NCBI RefSeq assembly: GCF_017696055.1 | Contig: NZ_JAAORG010000001.1 | Location: forward strand, 62,001-126,000 | Length of the DNA stretch: 64,000 nucleotides | Reading direction: 5' to 3' | DNA from: Prochlorococcus marinus XMU1406 | GTDB lineage: Bacteria > Cyanobacteriota > Cyanobacteriia > PCC-6307 > Cyanobiaceae | Part shown: positions 36,077 through 45,866 of the stretch, in pieces | How the letters are laid out: each line of letters starts with the position of its first letter | Position numbering within the stretch: the stretch's first letter is position 1 | The notes under the pieces: model-generated | Databases searched by the model: none | Seen by the model: the letters and a program-made list of their open reading frames with translations, nothing else | What the model was told of the DNA's origin: nothing | Made by a program: the position numbers and the translations under genes

Positions 36077-37198
36077 TTAGTTTTTTTGTAGATTAGTTAT
36101 ATCAGTTGGGATTACTTTTAATTTAATAAATTTATTTTTACGCTTCAACAATATATTGACTTGTTTATTGATGCCATTTTTACTTATTTGGTCTATAACG
36201 TCTGATGCGGTTTCAATATCTTTATTTCCTACTTTTATTAAAATATCATCTATCTTGATTCCACTCTTTTCAGCTGGACTGTTCGGTACTATATATCCAA
36301 CTTTTACGACATAATCTTTCCTTTCGGAATTACTCTCTTCTACTAGACTAATTCCAATCATAGGATGAATTACTTTTCCATTTTTTATAAGTTGATAGGA
36401 AATTTCCTTTGCTTTATTAATTGGGATTGCGAAGCTTAAACCCGCTCCTGGCCCTGATCTTATCAAGGTATTAATACCAATTACTTCTCCATCTCCATTC
36501 AGTAATGGACCTCCAGAATTTCCAGGATTAATAGCAGCGTCTGTTTGTATCAGTTCAAGTTTTTTATCATATATTCCTAATTGAGTTACGTTTCTATTGA
36601 GATTACTAATAATACCAAGTGTAACTGTGTTTTCTAGTCCAAATGGATTTCCAACTGCTATAGCCCAATCACCAACTTTAATCTTATCCGAATTGCCCAA
36701 TTTTGCTTTTGGCCAAGGTCCTTTTCCTTCAATCTTTAGCACAGCTAAATCAGTAAAAAAGTCTTGCCCTATAAGTTTTGCGTTTAATTTTTTGCCATTG
36801 GTTAAACCAACAATCACCTTATCGGATCCATTCACAACATGAGCATTAGTCATTACAAGTCCATCTGCAAATATAAATCCACTTCCCTGGTTTTGCTCTA
36901 TCCTTGGACGATTGTCATTAGGTAAATCTAATCCAAAAAATCTTTCAAAATATGGGTCTAGAAATAGTTGAGAATTTCTTGGTATTTTTCTTTTTTTAAT
37001 ATATCTTTGAGTATCTATTGTCACTACAGCTGCACCGGTTCTTTCTACAGCTTTAGTTATAAAAGATTTGTTTGAAAATAAATTAACTTCATTAATGTTT
37101 GGTTTACTTAATGGTTGGGATATTACTTTTGCAGGACATGTAATGCCCACATTAATTAAAGAGGCTAGTAGTAATAGCTTTTGGATGTATTTTTTCAA
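36077..37198 (-). CDS. HtrA/Deg-family serine protease
   Basis: Deg proteases degrade damaged envelope or lumen proteins. The 373-residue precursor has an N-terminal hydrophobic signal (residues 1-25), a trypsin-like domain with His in TNAHVVNG, Asp in TDLAVLKI and Ser in NPGNSGGPLL, and one C-terminal PDZ domain (about 275-365). This matches the cyanobacterial HhoA/HhoB/HtrA trio; which one cannot be decided here. The 173 bp upstream are AT-rich with TATAAT-like boxes for both divergent genes. Confidence 0.93.
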   Translation of the reverse strand: MKKYIQKLLLLASLINVGITCPAKVISQPLSKPNINEVNLFSNKSFITKAVERTGAAVVTIDTQRYIKKRKIPRNSQLFLDPYFERFFGLDLPNDNRPRIEQNQGSGFIFADGLVMTNAHVVNGSDKVIVGLTNGKKLNAKLIGQDFFTDLAVLKIEGKGPWPKAKLGNSDKIKVGDWAIAVGNPFGLENTVTLGIISNLNRNVTQLGIYDKKLELIQTDAAINPGNSGGPLLNGDGEVIGINTLIRSGPGAGLSFAIPINKAKEISYQLIKNGKVIHPMIGISLVEESNSERKDYVVKVGYIVPNSPAEKSGIKIDDILIKVGNKDIETASDVIDQISKNGINKQVNILLKRKNKFIKLKVIPTDITNLQKN

Positions 37199-37371
37199 TT
37201 TTGACTTTATTAAGTTCTTCGAAGGATTCTATATAATATATTATTGTAATTTAAATATAACTACTAGAAAATTTAATTTAATCTAGAGAATAATTTTTTA
37301 TCCTAAAACAGCTAAATTTATTTTTTTCAGGCTATGATATTAAAAATACAAATAATTAATTTATAAGTTTA

Positions 37372-37635
37372 ATGACTATTTTATTCCCAATAATATATTC
37401 TGCAGCCTTAACCTATTTAGTTTGGAAGGCTTTTAGAGTAATGTCTAATGGTTGGGGTATATCCGATAATAAAAATAAATCTTTCAGTACTTCCAGTTTT
37501 AAACAAAAAAAGTACACAATACATCCAGAACTTTTAGATAAATCAGGGAACATAACAGAAGAGGAGTTATTAACAGTAAGGTTTTCGAATGATAATGACT
37601 CTACATTAGAAGAAAAGGGTTCAACAACTGATTAA
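37372..37635 (+). CDS. DUF2973 family small membrane protein
   Basis: The 87-residue protein has an N-terminal membrane helix (LFPIIYSAALTYLVWKAF) and the C-terminal motif HPELLDKSGNITEEELLTVRF, the hallmark of DUF2973, a cyanobacterial family of unknown role. An upstream TATGAT at 37335-37340 is a -10 candidate. The next gene starts 22 bp downstream. Confidence 0.8.
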   Translation: MTILFPIIYSAALTYLVWKAFRVMSNGWGISDNKNKSFSTSSFKQKKYTIHPELLDKSGNITEEELLTVRFSNDNDSTLEEKGSTTD

Positions 37636-37657
37636 TCAAATTACATTAGGAAAGAAA

Positions 37658-38041
37658 TTGGAATTTAGAACAAAAATTGTCTCAGCGGTAATAAGATCTC
37701 TCAAATTACCCCCAAGGTTTCGTTTAAAAATGGTTAAAGAAGATCCAGTCAGACTTGAACTAAGTCTTACCCCTTCTTACGGTAAAAATCCAGTAACTGT
37801 TGGTTTAGTTGAATCTTTAGACTTGGTCGCTCGAAGAGATAGAGAAGGTAGATTGCCTAGAGATCTCCAAGGGACTTGGGACTGGACTGTAAGACATGGA
37901 AAAGTTAGTACTGGAGGTTGGAACCCTATGTTGAAAGAAGCATTGCAAACAATGTTTGATACAGGATTACCAGCAATTGTATATGAGGAATTAACTGGAG
38001 ATGAGTATCGACCTGTTGATGGTGTAAGACATGTTAAATAA
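37658..38041 (+). CDS. Conserved cyanobacterial hypothetical protein
   Basis: The 127-residue product has no clear named domain that I recognise. It is basic in the first half (KLPPRFRLKMVKEDPVRLEL) and has conserved-looking aromatic and Gly stretches in the second (QGTWDWTVRHGKVSTGGWNP, then LPAIVYEELTGDEYRP). The start is TTG at 37658, supported by TAGGAAAG just upstream. It lies 22 bp after the DUF2973 gene and is followed by an hli gene. Confidence 0.65.
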   Translation: MEFRTKIVSAVIRSLKLPPRFRLKMVKEDPVRLELSLTPSYGKNPVTVGLVESLDLVARRDREGRLPRDLQGTWDWTVRHGKVSTGGWNPMLKEALQTMFDTGLPAIVYEELTGDEYRPVDGVRHVK

Positions 38042-38110
38042 ATAATTTATTATTTTTCATAAATTCTTCCTTAAAACGTTAAAATGATCTAATAAATAAT
38101 TTAGTTAATT

Positions 38111-38257
38111 ATGAAAGATGACAATCAACCAAGATTTGGTTTCGTCAATTATGCAGAAACCTGGAACGGTCGTATGGCAATGATGGGTATTTTGATTGGT
38201 CTTGGTACTGAATTAATTACTGGACAAAGCATTCTTCGACAAATCGGAATAGGTTAG
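38111..38257 (+). CDS. hli: High-light-inducible protein, short form
   Basis: The 48-residue protein carries the Hli chlorophyll-binding helix with ETWNGRMAMMGILIG and Glu, Asn, Arg and Met in the expected places, followed by ELITGQSILRQIGIG. The TGQ tail is the usual Prochlorococcus Hli ending. It is thylakoid-bound and acts in photoprotection. It lies 69 bp after the preceding gene, enough for its own promoter. Confidence 0.93.
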   Translation: MKDDNQPRFGFVNYAETWNGRMAMMGILIGLGTELITGQSILRQIGIG

Positions 38258-38262
38258 GATTT

Positions 38263-38604
38263 TTACTTTACTTCTTCTGCTTTCACTTCAATGGTGCTTT
38301 CACTAGGCTTTTTATTAAATTGATTGTTATTACTAATATTTTCTATATTTGCCCCACAATTCATGCAGGTTTCATTTGAGCCTAAGGATATTGATCCACA
38401 ACTATTACATGTATTAATTTTTGATTTGTAAAAGTTAAAACCAATTAGTACTAATATTACTAATAGTAGAGGAATTAAAAATAATAGCAGTAGAATTTTA
38501 CCGAGAAAGCTTATAAAAAAGTTTATTCCAAAAATTGGAAGTACTATAAGTATGATTAATGAGTAAGTAAGAAAATTTTTATTAGCCTTAAGAAAATAAT
38601 TCAT
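38263..38604 (-). CDS. Zinc-ribbon membrane protein
   Basis: The 113-residue protein has two adjacent hydrophobic segments (about 12-55) followed by a zinc-ribbon-like pair of knuckles, CNSCGSISLGSNETCMNCGA (C-x2-C-x11-C-x2-C). The C-terminus is polar with Glu and Ser. It is probably anchored in the inner membrane with the metal site in the cytosol. Role unknown. It is 11 bp downstream of the brkB-like gene on the same strand. Confidence 0.7.
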   Translation of the reverse strand: MNYFLKANKNFLTYSLIILIVLPIFGINFFISFLGKILLLLFLIPLLLVILVLIGFNFYKSKINTCNSCGSISLGSNETCMNCGANIENISNNNQFNKKPSESTIEVKAEEVK

Positions 38605-38615
38605 CTTTGTTATTG

Positions 38616-39545
38616 TTATCTATGTTTTCTTTTTTTATTTAATAAAGTCATACTAGCAATAACGACGCTCCAGCACTGTCCAAAATATAAAATCACTCCT
38701 AGTAACCATACCCACAAAGTAAGTACAAGAAATCCTCCAATAAAACCATATGCTTGAAATCTTGCTCCAAGTGAGAGAATACTTTTACTTACTGCTAAGT
38801 TTAAAGTGGTTAGGCCAATTCCAATCAGAAAAGATCCAGGTAAAAGTGGTTTTAAGGGAACTTTTCTACTGGGTAAAAGGGCTTGTAATAAAAGAGCCAT
38901 TAAAGAAAAACCGATTAATGGTATTGCAAACTGACCAACCTGTAATAGCGGCAACTTTAATAATAAATCAGAAATAAGATTATTAGATTTTGAAAGATTT
39001 TCTAAAACGTTACTTGGGATCATCCTAAGATTTGCACTAATCTGATCTAGGACCATTAAAAAACCAATAAAGAATACTATTAAAAAGGCTTCAACTCTAT
39101 TTCTGAGAAACCTGGAAGCTTGGACTCTCCAAGCAGCATTTACTTTTTTAGAAGGAATTTCGTCTTCCCAAAGCCTATCTGAACCTCTTTGAAGAGATAG
39201 ATATGCATTTCCTGCTGTAAAAAGCAAAAACATAGCTCCCAGGATACCTGCCCCAAAACCTTGATCTATCAAATTAAATAATGTTGTTTCTACTAACTCA
39301 ACTACTGAAGGAGGTAAAATCTGAGCAGCAATAGAAATTATTTGTTGATCTAATCCTTCTTGTTTTCCTAGAAACCATGAAGCTATTGAAAGAGAAATCA
39401 GAAGAATAGGAAAAAATGATTGAAGTGTGTAGTATGCAAATGCAGCGCTTAAATCAACACAATCAGATTTGCTCCATCGCTCACAAGCTCCCCATAAACT
39501 TTTAAGTATCCATGTTGAACTCCGCTGCATATTAATTTTCTTCAA
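38616..39545 (-). CDS. YihY/BrkB family inner-membrane protein
   Basis: The 309-residue protein has about six membrane helices and the family landmarks DLSAAFAYYTLQSFFPILLI near the N-terminus, a long helical segment and a GGFLVLTLWVWLLGVILYFGQCW C-terminal block. Members were once called ribonuclease BN, but that naming was wrong; the function remains unclear, perhaps transport. The gene is separated by 72 bp from the monophosphatase gene upstream. Confidence 0.9.
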   Translation of the reverse strand: MKKINMQRSSTWILKSLWGACERWSKSDCVDLSAAFAYYTLQSFFPILLISLSIASWFLGKQEGLDQQIISIAAQILPPSVVELVETTLFNLIDQGFGAGILGAMFLLFTAGNAYLSLQRGSDRLWEDEIPSKKVNAAWRVQASRFLRNRVEAFLIVFFIGFLMVLDQISANLRMIPSNVLENLSKSNNLISDLLLKLPLLQVGQFAIPLIGFSLMALLLQALLPSRKVPLKPLLPGSFLIGIGLTTLNLAVSKSILSLGARFQAYGFIGGFLVLTLWVWLLGVILYFGQCWSVVIASMTLLNKKRKHR

Positions 39546-39617
39546 ATATTTTATTTATTTATTTTTTATTGTATCTGATTAAGAATTTTTTCAAGCAATT
39601 ATTTATTTATGATGCAA

Positions 39618-40418
39618 CTATTTTCCCAATAATAAATTGCCCCATGGTTTTAAAATTTCAAATTTTTCTATAGATCTACAAGCAATTAATGGAAAATTAA
39701 CATTGCTCAAGTCTTCTCCTGCAACTAAATTTAAAGGGTCTGTTTCTAACCACTCTATAGAACAATTGAGTTCTTCTAATAGCAGCCAGGCTGCTGCAAT
39801 ATCCCATATCTTTGGGGTTGATTCTATCGCTCCAAAAGTTTGTCCCATAGCTACACTCGTTAGATTTAAACTTGATACGCCTAAGAGTCTGATTTTGCCA
39901 GGAAATACTGAATTTGGTTTTTTTTGTAAAATTTTTATAGACCTACTACACAAAGAAATGCATTCACTTTGACGATTATTTTGGCTAGGATCTATTTTTT
40001 GGTTGTTTAACCAGACCCCTTTACCTTTAATTGATACAAACTTTTTTTTCAATGTAGGAATTATTAAAAAAGAAGATTCCGGTTTACCATCAACGAACCT
40101 TGCCACTGATATAGACCAGTAAGGAATGCCCGCAGCAAAATTTGTTGTCCCATCTAGTGGATCGACCACCCAATAAGCTTTTGAGTTTGGAACTGACTTT
40201 TGCCCTTCTTCACTAAGGACGCCCTCACCTGGAGCTATTGAAGCTAAGCCATCTACGATTGTTTTGTCACTCCATAAATCACAACTTGTTAATAATGATC
40301 CATCTGCTTTATTGCTGGCGCTAATATTACCAAAATCTTTTTTCTGACGTTGACTAACTAATTCAAATAAAGAATCTAATTCACTTAGTTGATTATCAGT
40401 TAAATTTGGTGCATTCAT
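39618..40418 (-). CDS. Inositol-monophosphatase-family phosphatase
   Basis: The family dephosphorylates inositol phosphate and related sugar phosphates such as histidinol phosphate, with Mg. The 266-residue protein has the motif WVVDPLDGTTNFAAG (two metal Asp residues) and the C-terminal WDIAAAWLLLEE, plus EEGQ in the first metal motif. The frame extends five codons upstream, but ATG at 40418 overlaps the tolC-like stop as ATGA, a classic coupling, and gives the better start. Substrate cannot be assigned. Confidence 0.92.
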   Translation of the reverse strand: MNAPNLTDNQLSELDSLFELVSQRQKKDFGNISASNKADGSLLTSCDLWSDKTIVDGLASIAPGEGVLSEEGQKSVPNSKAYWVVDPLDGTTNFAAGIPYWSISVARFVDGKPESSFLIIPTLKKKFVSIKGKGVWLNNQKIDPSQNNRQSECISLCSRSIKILQKKPNSVFPGKIRLLGVSSLNLTSVAMGQTFGAIESTPKIWDIAAAWLLLEELNCSIEWLETDPLNLVAGEDLSNVNFPLIACRSIEKFEILKPWGNLLLGK

Positions 40419-41848
40419 CTTTGTATATTGCAAATAGACTCTGTATCTTTAATTTTAGTATTATTAATTCCCAAACAACTTTTACTTATATCAATAAAAG
40501 TTAATCTTTCTAATTCATCTAAATTCAAATTGTAATTATATATTGCATTAATATTTTTTGATTTCGCATTACTTAATTCACTTTGTCTAACAAGAACATC
40601 TTTTAAGGTTGATATTCCAACATCATATCTAAGCCTGGAAAGCCTTACAGACTCTTCACTAGATTCAATTTCCTTAAGAGAAGAAATTATTTTCTCTTCA
40701 TTTAATTTGAGATTTAGGTAAGCTTTGCTAATGCTTGTGGTCAAAACATTTTTTAGATTTTCATAAGCATATTTTTCAGCTTCAGCATCTGCTATTTTTG
40801 ATTTGTAGGAATTCTTGTTTTGTCCTCCATCAAAAATACTCCATGCAAAATTTAGACTTATGGTATTTGTATAATTAGATCCAGATTTATCAGAGTCGAT
40901 ATTAGTTGCTAGAGAGTCACCCTTTGAAAATGTACTAGATAATGAATTACTGATATAGATATTTGGCTTATTTTGAGCTAAAAAGCTCTCAGCTTGGTTC
41001 TTTTTGATTGATTTTTGAAGAATAAGGTTTTTTAAGGAAAGATTTTTATCCAAACCCTCATTAATATTCTTATTCAATTTATGATTCCAAAACCCTATAA
41101 GATTTTGCTCTTTATTAGTTTCGAAATCTCCCTTAACATTAAGAATCTCTTTAAGAGAAATTTTATTAATTTCATGTTCTATTTTCTTTTCATTAAGTGA
41201 TTGTTGATCTCGAGATAATTGAGCTTCTGCTTCAAGAACTTCAAATTTTGTACCAATTCCAGCATCTAGCTTCGCTTTAGCATTTTCTAAACTTGTAATT
41301 GATAAATCAAGCGTAAATTTTTTATTCTGAATATCTTGATATGACTTTTTGTATTTGTGATATCTGATTCTTGCTTCTTGAATTAAATCTTTTTTCTTAA
41401 TCTCAAAATTATTTTCTGCAATTTTGTAATTTGTTTTGGCAATTTTGATTTCAGATCCTCTTAGTGGGGCAATTACATCCCATTTAATATTCAGGGAGGG
41501 ATTAGCCGTAAATTGTGATGTTTTTAAAGTAGGTGAATTGCTATTGTACTTTTTACCTGTGACATATTTTGGTAACCCATTGGCTTGAAAATCTAAGGAT
41601 GGGTATCTTTTGGCAATTTGACTGGAAAGATTAAAGCTTGCAGAGGCTACTAGGTTTTGTAATGATTTTAATTCTTGATTATTTAATATAAGTTTTTCTA
41701 TTTCTTGATGATCAACAAAAGTAATATTTGATTTTTCTTCTAAAACATTATCAATGTAATTTTCTGTTTCGCTCGATAGAACATTAAAGGTATGCATACT
41801 TAGAGTAAGTGGCAATAATAAAAAAGGTTTTATTACTCTTCTAAGCAT
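40415..41848 (-). CDS. TolC-like outer membrane efflux protein
   Basis: The 477-residue precursor begins with a hydrophobic signal segment and has the two repeated helical-hairpin halves of TolC-family channels: SLDFQANGLPK strand region, then long helices, with GIGTKFEVLEAEAQLSRDQQSLNEKKIEHEI and, near the C-terminus, VGISTLKDVLVRQSELSNAK. Repeated coiled coil and four Ser/Asn-rich strand stretches fit. It would serve export pumps or type I secretion. It overlaps the downstream phosphatase gene by 4 bp. Confidence 0.87.
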   Translation of the reverse strand: MLRRVIKPFLLLPLTLSMHTFNVLSSETENYIDNVLEEKSNITFVDHQEIEKLILNNQELKSLQNLVASASFNLSSQIAKRYPSLDFQANGLPKYVTGKKYNSNSPTLKTSQFTANPSLNIKWDVIAPLRGSEIKIAKTNYKIAENNFEIKKKDLIQEARIRYHKYKKSYQDIQNKKFTLDLSITSLENAKAKLDAGIGTKFEVLEAEAQLSRDQQSLNEKKIEHEINKISLKEILNVKGDFETNKEQNLIGFWNHKLNKNINEGLDKNLSLKNLILQKSIKKNQAESFLAQNKPNIYISNSLSSTFSKGDSLATNIDSDKSGSNYTNTISLNFAWSIFDGGQNKNSYKSKIADAEAEKYAYENLKNVLTTSISKAYLNLKLNEEKIISSLKEIESSEESVRLSRLRYDVGISTLKDVLVRQSELSNAKSKNINAIYNYNLNLDELERLTFIDISKSCLGINNTKIKDTESICNIQR

Positions 41849-41873
41849 CTTTTATAGTTTCGAAAATATTTGA

Positions 41874-43253
41874 TTAACCAATCAAAGTATTAATAATATC
41901 ATTTGAATCATCAAGAACGTGAATTTTAGTATTTATTTGATTCTCAACTTCTTGAATATTTTTATCATCTAAAAATAAATCAGTATTAATTTTTAACATA
42001 ATAGATGGTATATAAACAGCTTCTCCTAAATCCTTATTTCTCAGCCCGTAAATTAGATCTTCTCCAGTAAGAAGACCTGTAACAACTTGATCTTGACCCC
42101 AATAAATACTTGGCAAACCATATAAATTAATTGTTAATCCATTAATTAAGTTTAATTTCTTAACTGTAGGAATTAGTGCTTCATAAACTAATTTACCAAC
42201 AATCCAACTAACTTTTTTTGGATTTTTTACTTTTTGGGGTAGGTTTTGAGTCTTCTCTCTTAATGCTTCTAGAAAGTTTCTAATAGTCCCAACTCCATTA
42301 GATTCTTGTGGCATATTTTCGTAGGTTTTGTAACTAGGTAAATTTGTACCAGCAATTAAATACCATTCGTCTGCTAGCCAACAAAAACGAGTCCCAAGAG
42401 TAATTTGTAGAGAGGCTTGAATTCTCTCTACTTGTTTAATAGTGTTTTTTGCGTATTCTGGGTTTATTGCTTTCAATCCATCATTTTCAGGTCTAAATTT
42501 TGTAAGTCCTACAGGAACTATTGCCACTGAAAGTACTGTTTGAGAGGTTTTTTTGTAAAATTCAGCAAGCTCCAAAATTGATTTCTCAAGAATATCCCCA
42601 TCATTTATATCTGGACAAACAACAATTTGAGCATGTATTTGAATAGAGTTTTTTTCAAACCATGAAATTTGATCAAGTATCACTCCTGCTTTTTTATTTT
42701 TTAATAATTTTTCTCTTGTGGCGGGATCAGTAGCATGAACTGAAATAAAAAGTGGGGATAGTTTTTGCATAGCAATCCTTTCCCAGTCTTCTTTTTTTAA
42801 ATTCGTAAGAGTTAAATAAGAGCCATATAGGAAACTTAATCTATAATCATCATCTTTTATATAAAGGCTTTTTCTTTTTCCACTTGGCTGTTGATCAATA
42901 AAACAAAATGGACACCTATTATTACATTGCTTGATTGAATCAAATAATGCATCTTTAAAATTTATACCTAAATTAACGTCTTGATCTTTTTCAATATTTA
43001 TATTGTGAATCTCATGATTTTTATCTAAAACTGATATATCTAAAATTTCTTCACTAATCAGAATCTGATAATCAATTAAATCTCTTGGTTTTTTCCCATT
43101 AATACTAATAATTGAATCACCTGATTCAAATCCTATTTCTTCAGCAATAGAATTAGCTTCAATACTTTCAATTTCTGCAGGTTTAATTTTATAAGTAATA
43201 TTAGGAACCAAAAAATCAATGGTATCTTCATTGTAATTAATTTCTTGCCACAC
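41874..43253 (-). CDS. DUF512 radical-SAM protein with PDZ-like domain
   Basis: The 459-residue protein has an N-terminal PDZ-like domain (GDSIISINGKKPRDLIDY), a short central Cys cluster CNNRCPFCFIDQQPSGKRKS of the radical-SAM type and a C-terminal DUF512 domain. The set matches the cyanobacteria-conserved family TIGR03279. It is thought to be an iron-sulfur oxidoreductase, but no reaction is known. It begins 178 bp from the divergent DUF3120 gene and lies upstream of the tolC-like gene. Confidence 0.88.
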   Translation of the reverse strand: MWQEINYNEDTIDFLVPNITYKIKPAEIESIEANSIAEEIGFESGDSIISINGKKPRDLIDYQILISEEILDISVLDKNHEIHNINIEKDQDVNLGINFKDALFDSIKQCNNRCPFCFIDQQPSGKRKSLYIKDDDYRLSFLYGSYLTLTNLKKEDWERIAMQKLSPLFISVHATDPATREKLLKNKKAGVILDQISWFEKNSIQIHAQIVVCPDINDGDILEKSILELAEFYKKTSQTVLSVAIVPVGLTKFRPENDGLKAINPEYAKNTIKQVERIQASLQITLGTRFCWLADEWYLIAGTNLPSYKTYENMPQESNGVGTIRNFLEALREKTQNLPQKVKNPKKVSWIVGKLVYEALIPTVKKLNLINGLTINLYGLPSIYWGQDQVVTGLLTGEDLIYGLRNKDLGEAVYIPSIMLKINTDLFLDDKNIQEVENQINTKIHVLDDSNDIINTLIG

Positions 43254-43431
43254 AATTTAAGGCCAAATACTCTTATTTATATTTATTCTAGACTTATATA
43301 TGACTCAAAGTGTATTAAATACTTTTAAAAAACTAAATATAGGTGTGAAATTATGGGCCTTTTATTTATTAAAATATGACATTCGCAGTTTTCTAAAACA
43401 CGATTTAGATTAATTAAAATAACCTTTTTCA
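43254..43431. other. Divergent promoter region, no gene seen
   Basis: The 178-bp spacer between the divergent DUF512 and DUF3120 genes is AT-rich with several TATA-like boxes. It holds no open frame with coding character. It presumably contains both promoters. Confidence 0.45.
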
Positions 43432-44199
43432 TTGAAAGAATTAATTACAAAAAATTTAGAAGTAAAAGATAAATTCAACTATGAATCCCAAAAGACAGTT
43501 GATTCATACGAAAATATTTTTTTATCAAATCCTATATCTTTAAGATTGTGGTCTTCTTTTTTTGTAATTTTACCTATTTTTGTTCAAGCCCCTTGGGTTA
43601 GATTTGAACCAATAAGTGCTCTTTGTTTTACTTTTGTTATTTTCTTAGTGGCAATTGTTTTGAATAAAAAAGGATCAAATAAGTGGTTTATTGTCAGTTC
43701 ATTATTAGTTGGTATATCAGGTAGTTGGCTTGGTGGATGTTTGTTCTGGGGATGGTTAAGCCCATTTCCTATCCTACACATACCTGTTGAAGCTGTAGTT
43801 CTTCCATTAGCTTTAATTGGATTTGGTACTAATTGGAAAATAGGTTCAAGTTTTTATATCTCTTCTTTATTTGGAACCGCAGTTACCGACATTACAATAT
43901 TTCTAATTGGAATCATGGATCAATGGAGGCAGGTAATTACAGCAGATTCTGAAAATGCACCCATGATTCTTCAAAAAACTTCAGAGAGTCTTATTCAAAT
44001 AAAATCATTATCTATTATCGTTTTTGTTGCTCTTATACTTTGGTTTATTTCAAAAGAAATTTTAGATTCTGGCACAATTAATACTACTAGTGGTAAAGCA
44101 CTCTTAGTTTCTGGTTACGTAATTCAAACGACATTAATTGTTGATGGTATTTTTATTGTTTTAGCAATTCTGCAACCAACTTTTAGTGGATTGGTTTGA
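43432..44199 (+). CDS. DUF3120 family membrane protein
   Basis: The 255-residue protein has about six hydrophobic helices and the family signature LRLWSSFFVILPIFVQAPWV near residue 38. DUF3120 is cyanobacterial and its role is unknown. The start is TTG at 43432; no ATG is nearby. Its stop overlaps the nadB start as TGATG, so the two are probably translated together. No biochemical link with NAD synthesis is established. Confidence 0.85.
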   Translation: MKELITKNLEVKDKFNYESQKTVDSYENIFLSNPISLRLWSSFFVILPIFVQAPWVRFEPISALCFTFVIFLVAIVLNKKGSNKWFIVSSLLVGISGSWLGGCLFWGWLSPFPILHIPVEAVVLPLALIGFGTNWKIGSSFYISSLFGTAVTDITIFLIGIMDQWRQVITADSENAPMILQKTSESLIQIKSLSIIVFVALILWFISKEILDSGTINTTSGKALLVSGYVIQTTLIVDGIFIVLAILQPTFSGLV

Positions 44200-45866
44200 T
44201 GTTAAGGCCTCCATTTTCGCAAGAACCGATACCAATAAATAATTGGGATGTAATCGTTATAGGCGCTGGAGCTGCTGGCCTTATGACTTGTCTTGAATTA
44301 CCCTCAAATTTAAAAGTACTTCTTTTAAATAGAAATACTAGTAAGGTATCTTCTAGTAGATGGGCTCAAGGCGGAATTGCATCTGTTGTTAGACAAGATG
44401 ATTCATTTGATCTTCATGCTGAGGATACTTTAAAAGCAGGTGATGGACTATGTGATTTTCAAGCTGTAGAAATGCTAGTTAAAGAAGCTCCAGGTTGTGT
44501 AGAAAGGTTGCAGAATTTAGGGATGATTTTTGATCAAAGTTCTGATCAACTAGCTACTACCTTGGAAGCAGCCCATTCACGAAGAAGAGTCTTACATGTT
44601 AAAGATCGTACTGGACGAGCATTAGTTGAAGTTCTAGAAGATCATGTTGAGAATCAAAAAAATATTCTTCATTGCAGGGGTGTAAGAGTAACTGAACTTC
44701 TCATTGAAAATAAAGAATGTAGAGGAGTTCAGGTTCTTGATGGAGCAAATTTATATTGGATTAAATCTAGAGCTGTTGTTTTGGCTACAGGTGGGGGTGG
44801 ACACTTATTTACAAATACAACTAATCCTGCTCAATCCTCTGGTGAAGGGATTGCTCTTGCATGGAAAGCAGGAGCTGCTATTGAAGATTTAGAGTTCGTG
44901 CAATTTCATCCAACAGCTTTAAAATTTTATGGTGCACCTTGCTTCTTAATATCTGAGGCACTTAGAGGGGAAGGAGCGATTTTAGTTGATAAAAATGGTG
45001 AAAGTCCAGTTAAAAATCTTGAGAATCGTGATCTAGCTACTAGAGATCAGGTAAGTAGAGCAATTATGAAAAATATGCATGATAATAATGTAGACCATGT
45101 TGGTTTAGATCTTCGGTATATTGACCCAGAAAAAATTGTAGAGCGCTTCCCCACGATCTTAAGTCGATGCCAGGATTATGGCGTTAACCCTTTAAATGAA
45201 GTTATTCCCGTAGCCCCTGCAGCTCATTATTGGATGGGCGGTGTTAAAACTGATCTAAATGCATCTTCAACAAGAAAAGGATTATATGCCGTTGGAGAAG
45301 TTGCTTCTACAGGAGTGCATGGTGCTAATAGACTGGCAAGTAATTCACTGATGGAGTGTCTTGTTTTCGCAAGAAAAATGTCTTCAATTGTTTTGAATGA
45401 CCTGTCTAAATTTGAAAAATTTGATAGATCATTTCAAGAGTTTGATATTGAAGATCCTAAAGAAGATAAAATTTCTATAATTGCTGAAAAAATTGATAAT
45501 CTAAGAAAACTATGTTGGTTAAATTTAGGTGTATCTCGAAATAAGGTAAATATGAGTAAATTTTTAAATTACATTCAAAATGATATAGATAAATTAAATA
45601 AAAATGATTTACTAAATAGTCTTGAAAAAATAAAATTTGATCAAAAAATAAAACTTAGTGAACGCAATAGAAGAGCATTAAATCTTTTACTTGATTTAAA
45701 GAATAGACAAATAACCACCATAACTTTATTAAAGGCTTGTCTATTTAGAGAAGAAAGTAGAGGAGGGCATTATAGAGATGATTTCCCTGATAAAGATAAA
45801 AATTGGGAATGCCATACTAGACAACAGTTAGATCAAAAAATTCAAAAAAGATTTATTAAAAATTAA
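44199..45866 (+). CDS. nadB: L-aspartate oxidase
   Basis: NadB oxidises aspartate to iminoaspartate, the first step of de novo NAD synthesis; the FAD fold VIGAGAAGLMT opens the protein. The landmarks SRWAQGGIA, HSRRRVLHVKDRTGR and EFVQFHPTAL are present, as are active-site residues in EALRGEGAILVD. The frame begins one codon earlier at TTG 44196, but ATG at 44199 gives 555 residues and the family N-terminus. It overlaps the convergent VKOR gene by 11 bp. Confidence 0.96.
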   Translation: MLRPPFSQEPIPINNWDVIVIGAGAAGLMTCLELPSNLKVLLLNRNTSKVSSSRWAQGGIASVVRQDDSFDLHAEDTLKAGDGLCDFQAVEMLVKEAPGCVERLQNLGMIFDQSSDQLATTLEAAHSRRRVLHVKDRTGRALVEVLEDHVENQKNILHCRGVRVTELLIENKECRGVQVLDGANLYWIKSRAVVLATGGGGHLFTNTTNPAQSSGEGIALAWKAGAAIEDLEFVQFHPTALKFYGAPCFLISEALRGEGAILVDKNGESPVKNLENRDLATRDQVSRAIMKNMHDNNVDHVGLDLRYIDPEKIVERFPTILSRCQDYGVNPLNEVIPVAPAAHYWMGGVKTDLNASSTRKGLYAVGEVASTGVHGANRLASNSLMECLVFARKMSSIVLNDLSKFEKFDRSFQEFDIEDPKEDKISIIAEKIDNLRKLCWLNLGVSRNKVNMSKFLNYIQNDIDKLNKNDLLNSLEKIKFDQKIKLSERNRRALNLLLDLKNRQITTITLLKACLFREESRGGHYRDDFPDKDKNWECHTRQQLDQKIQKRFIKN

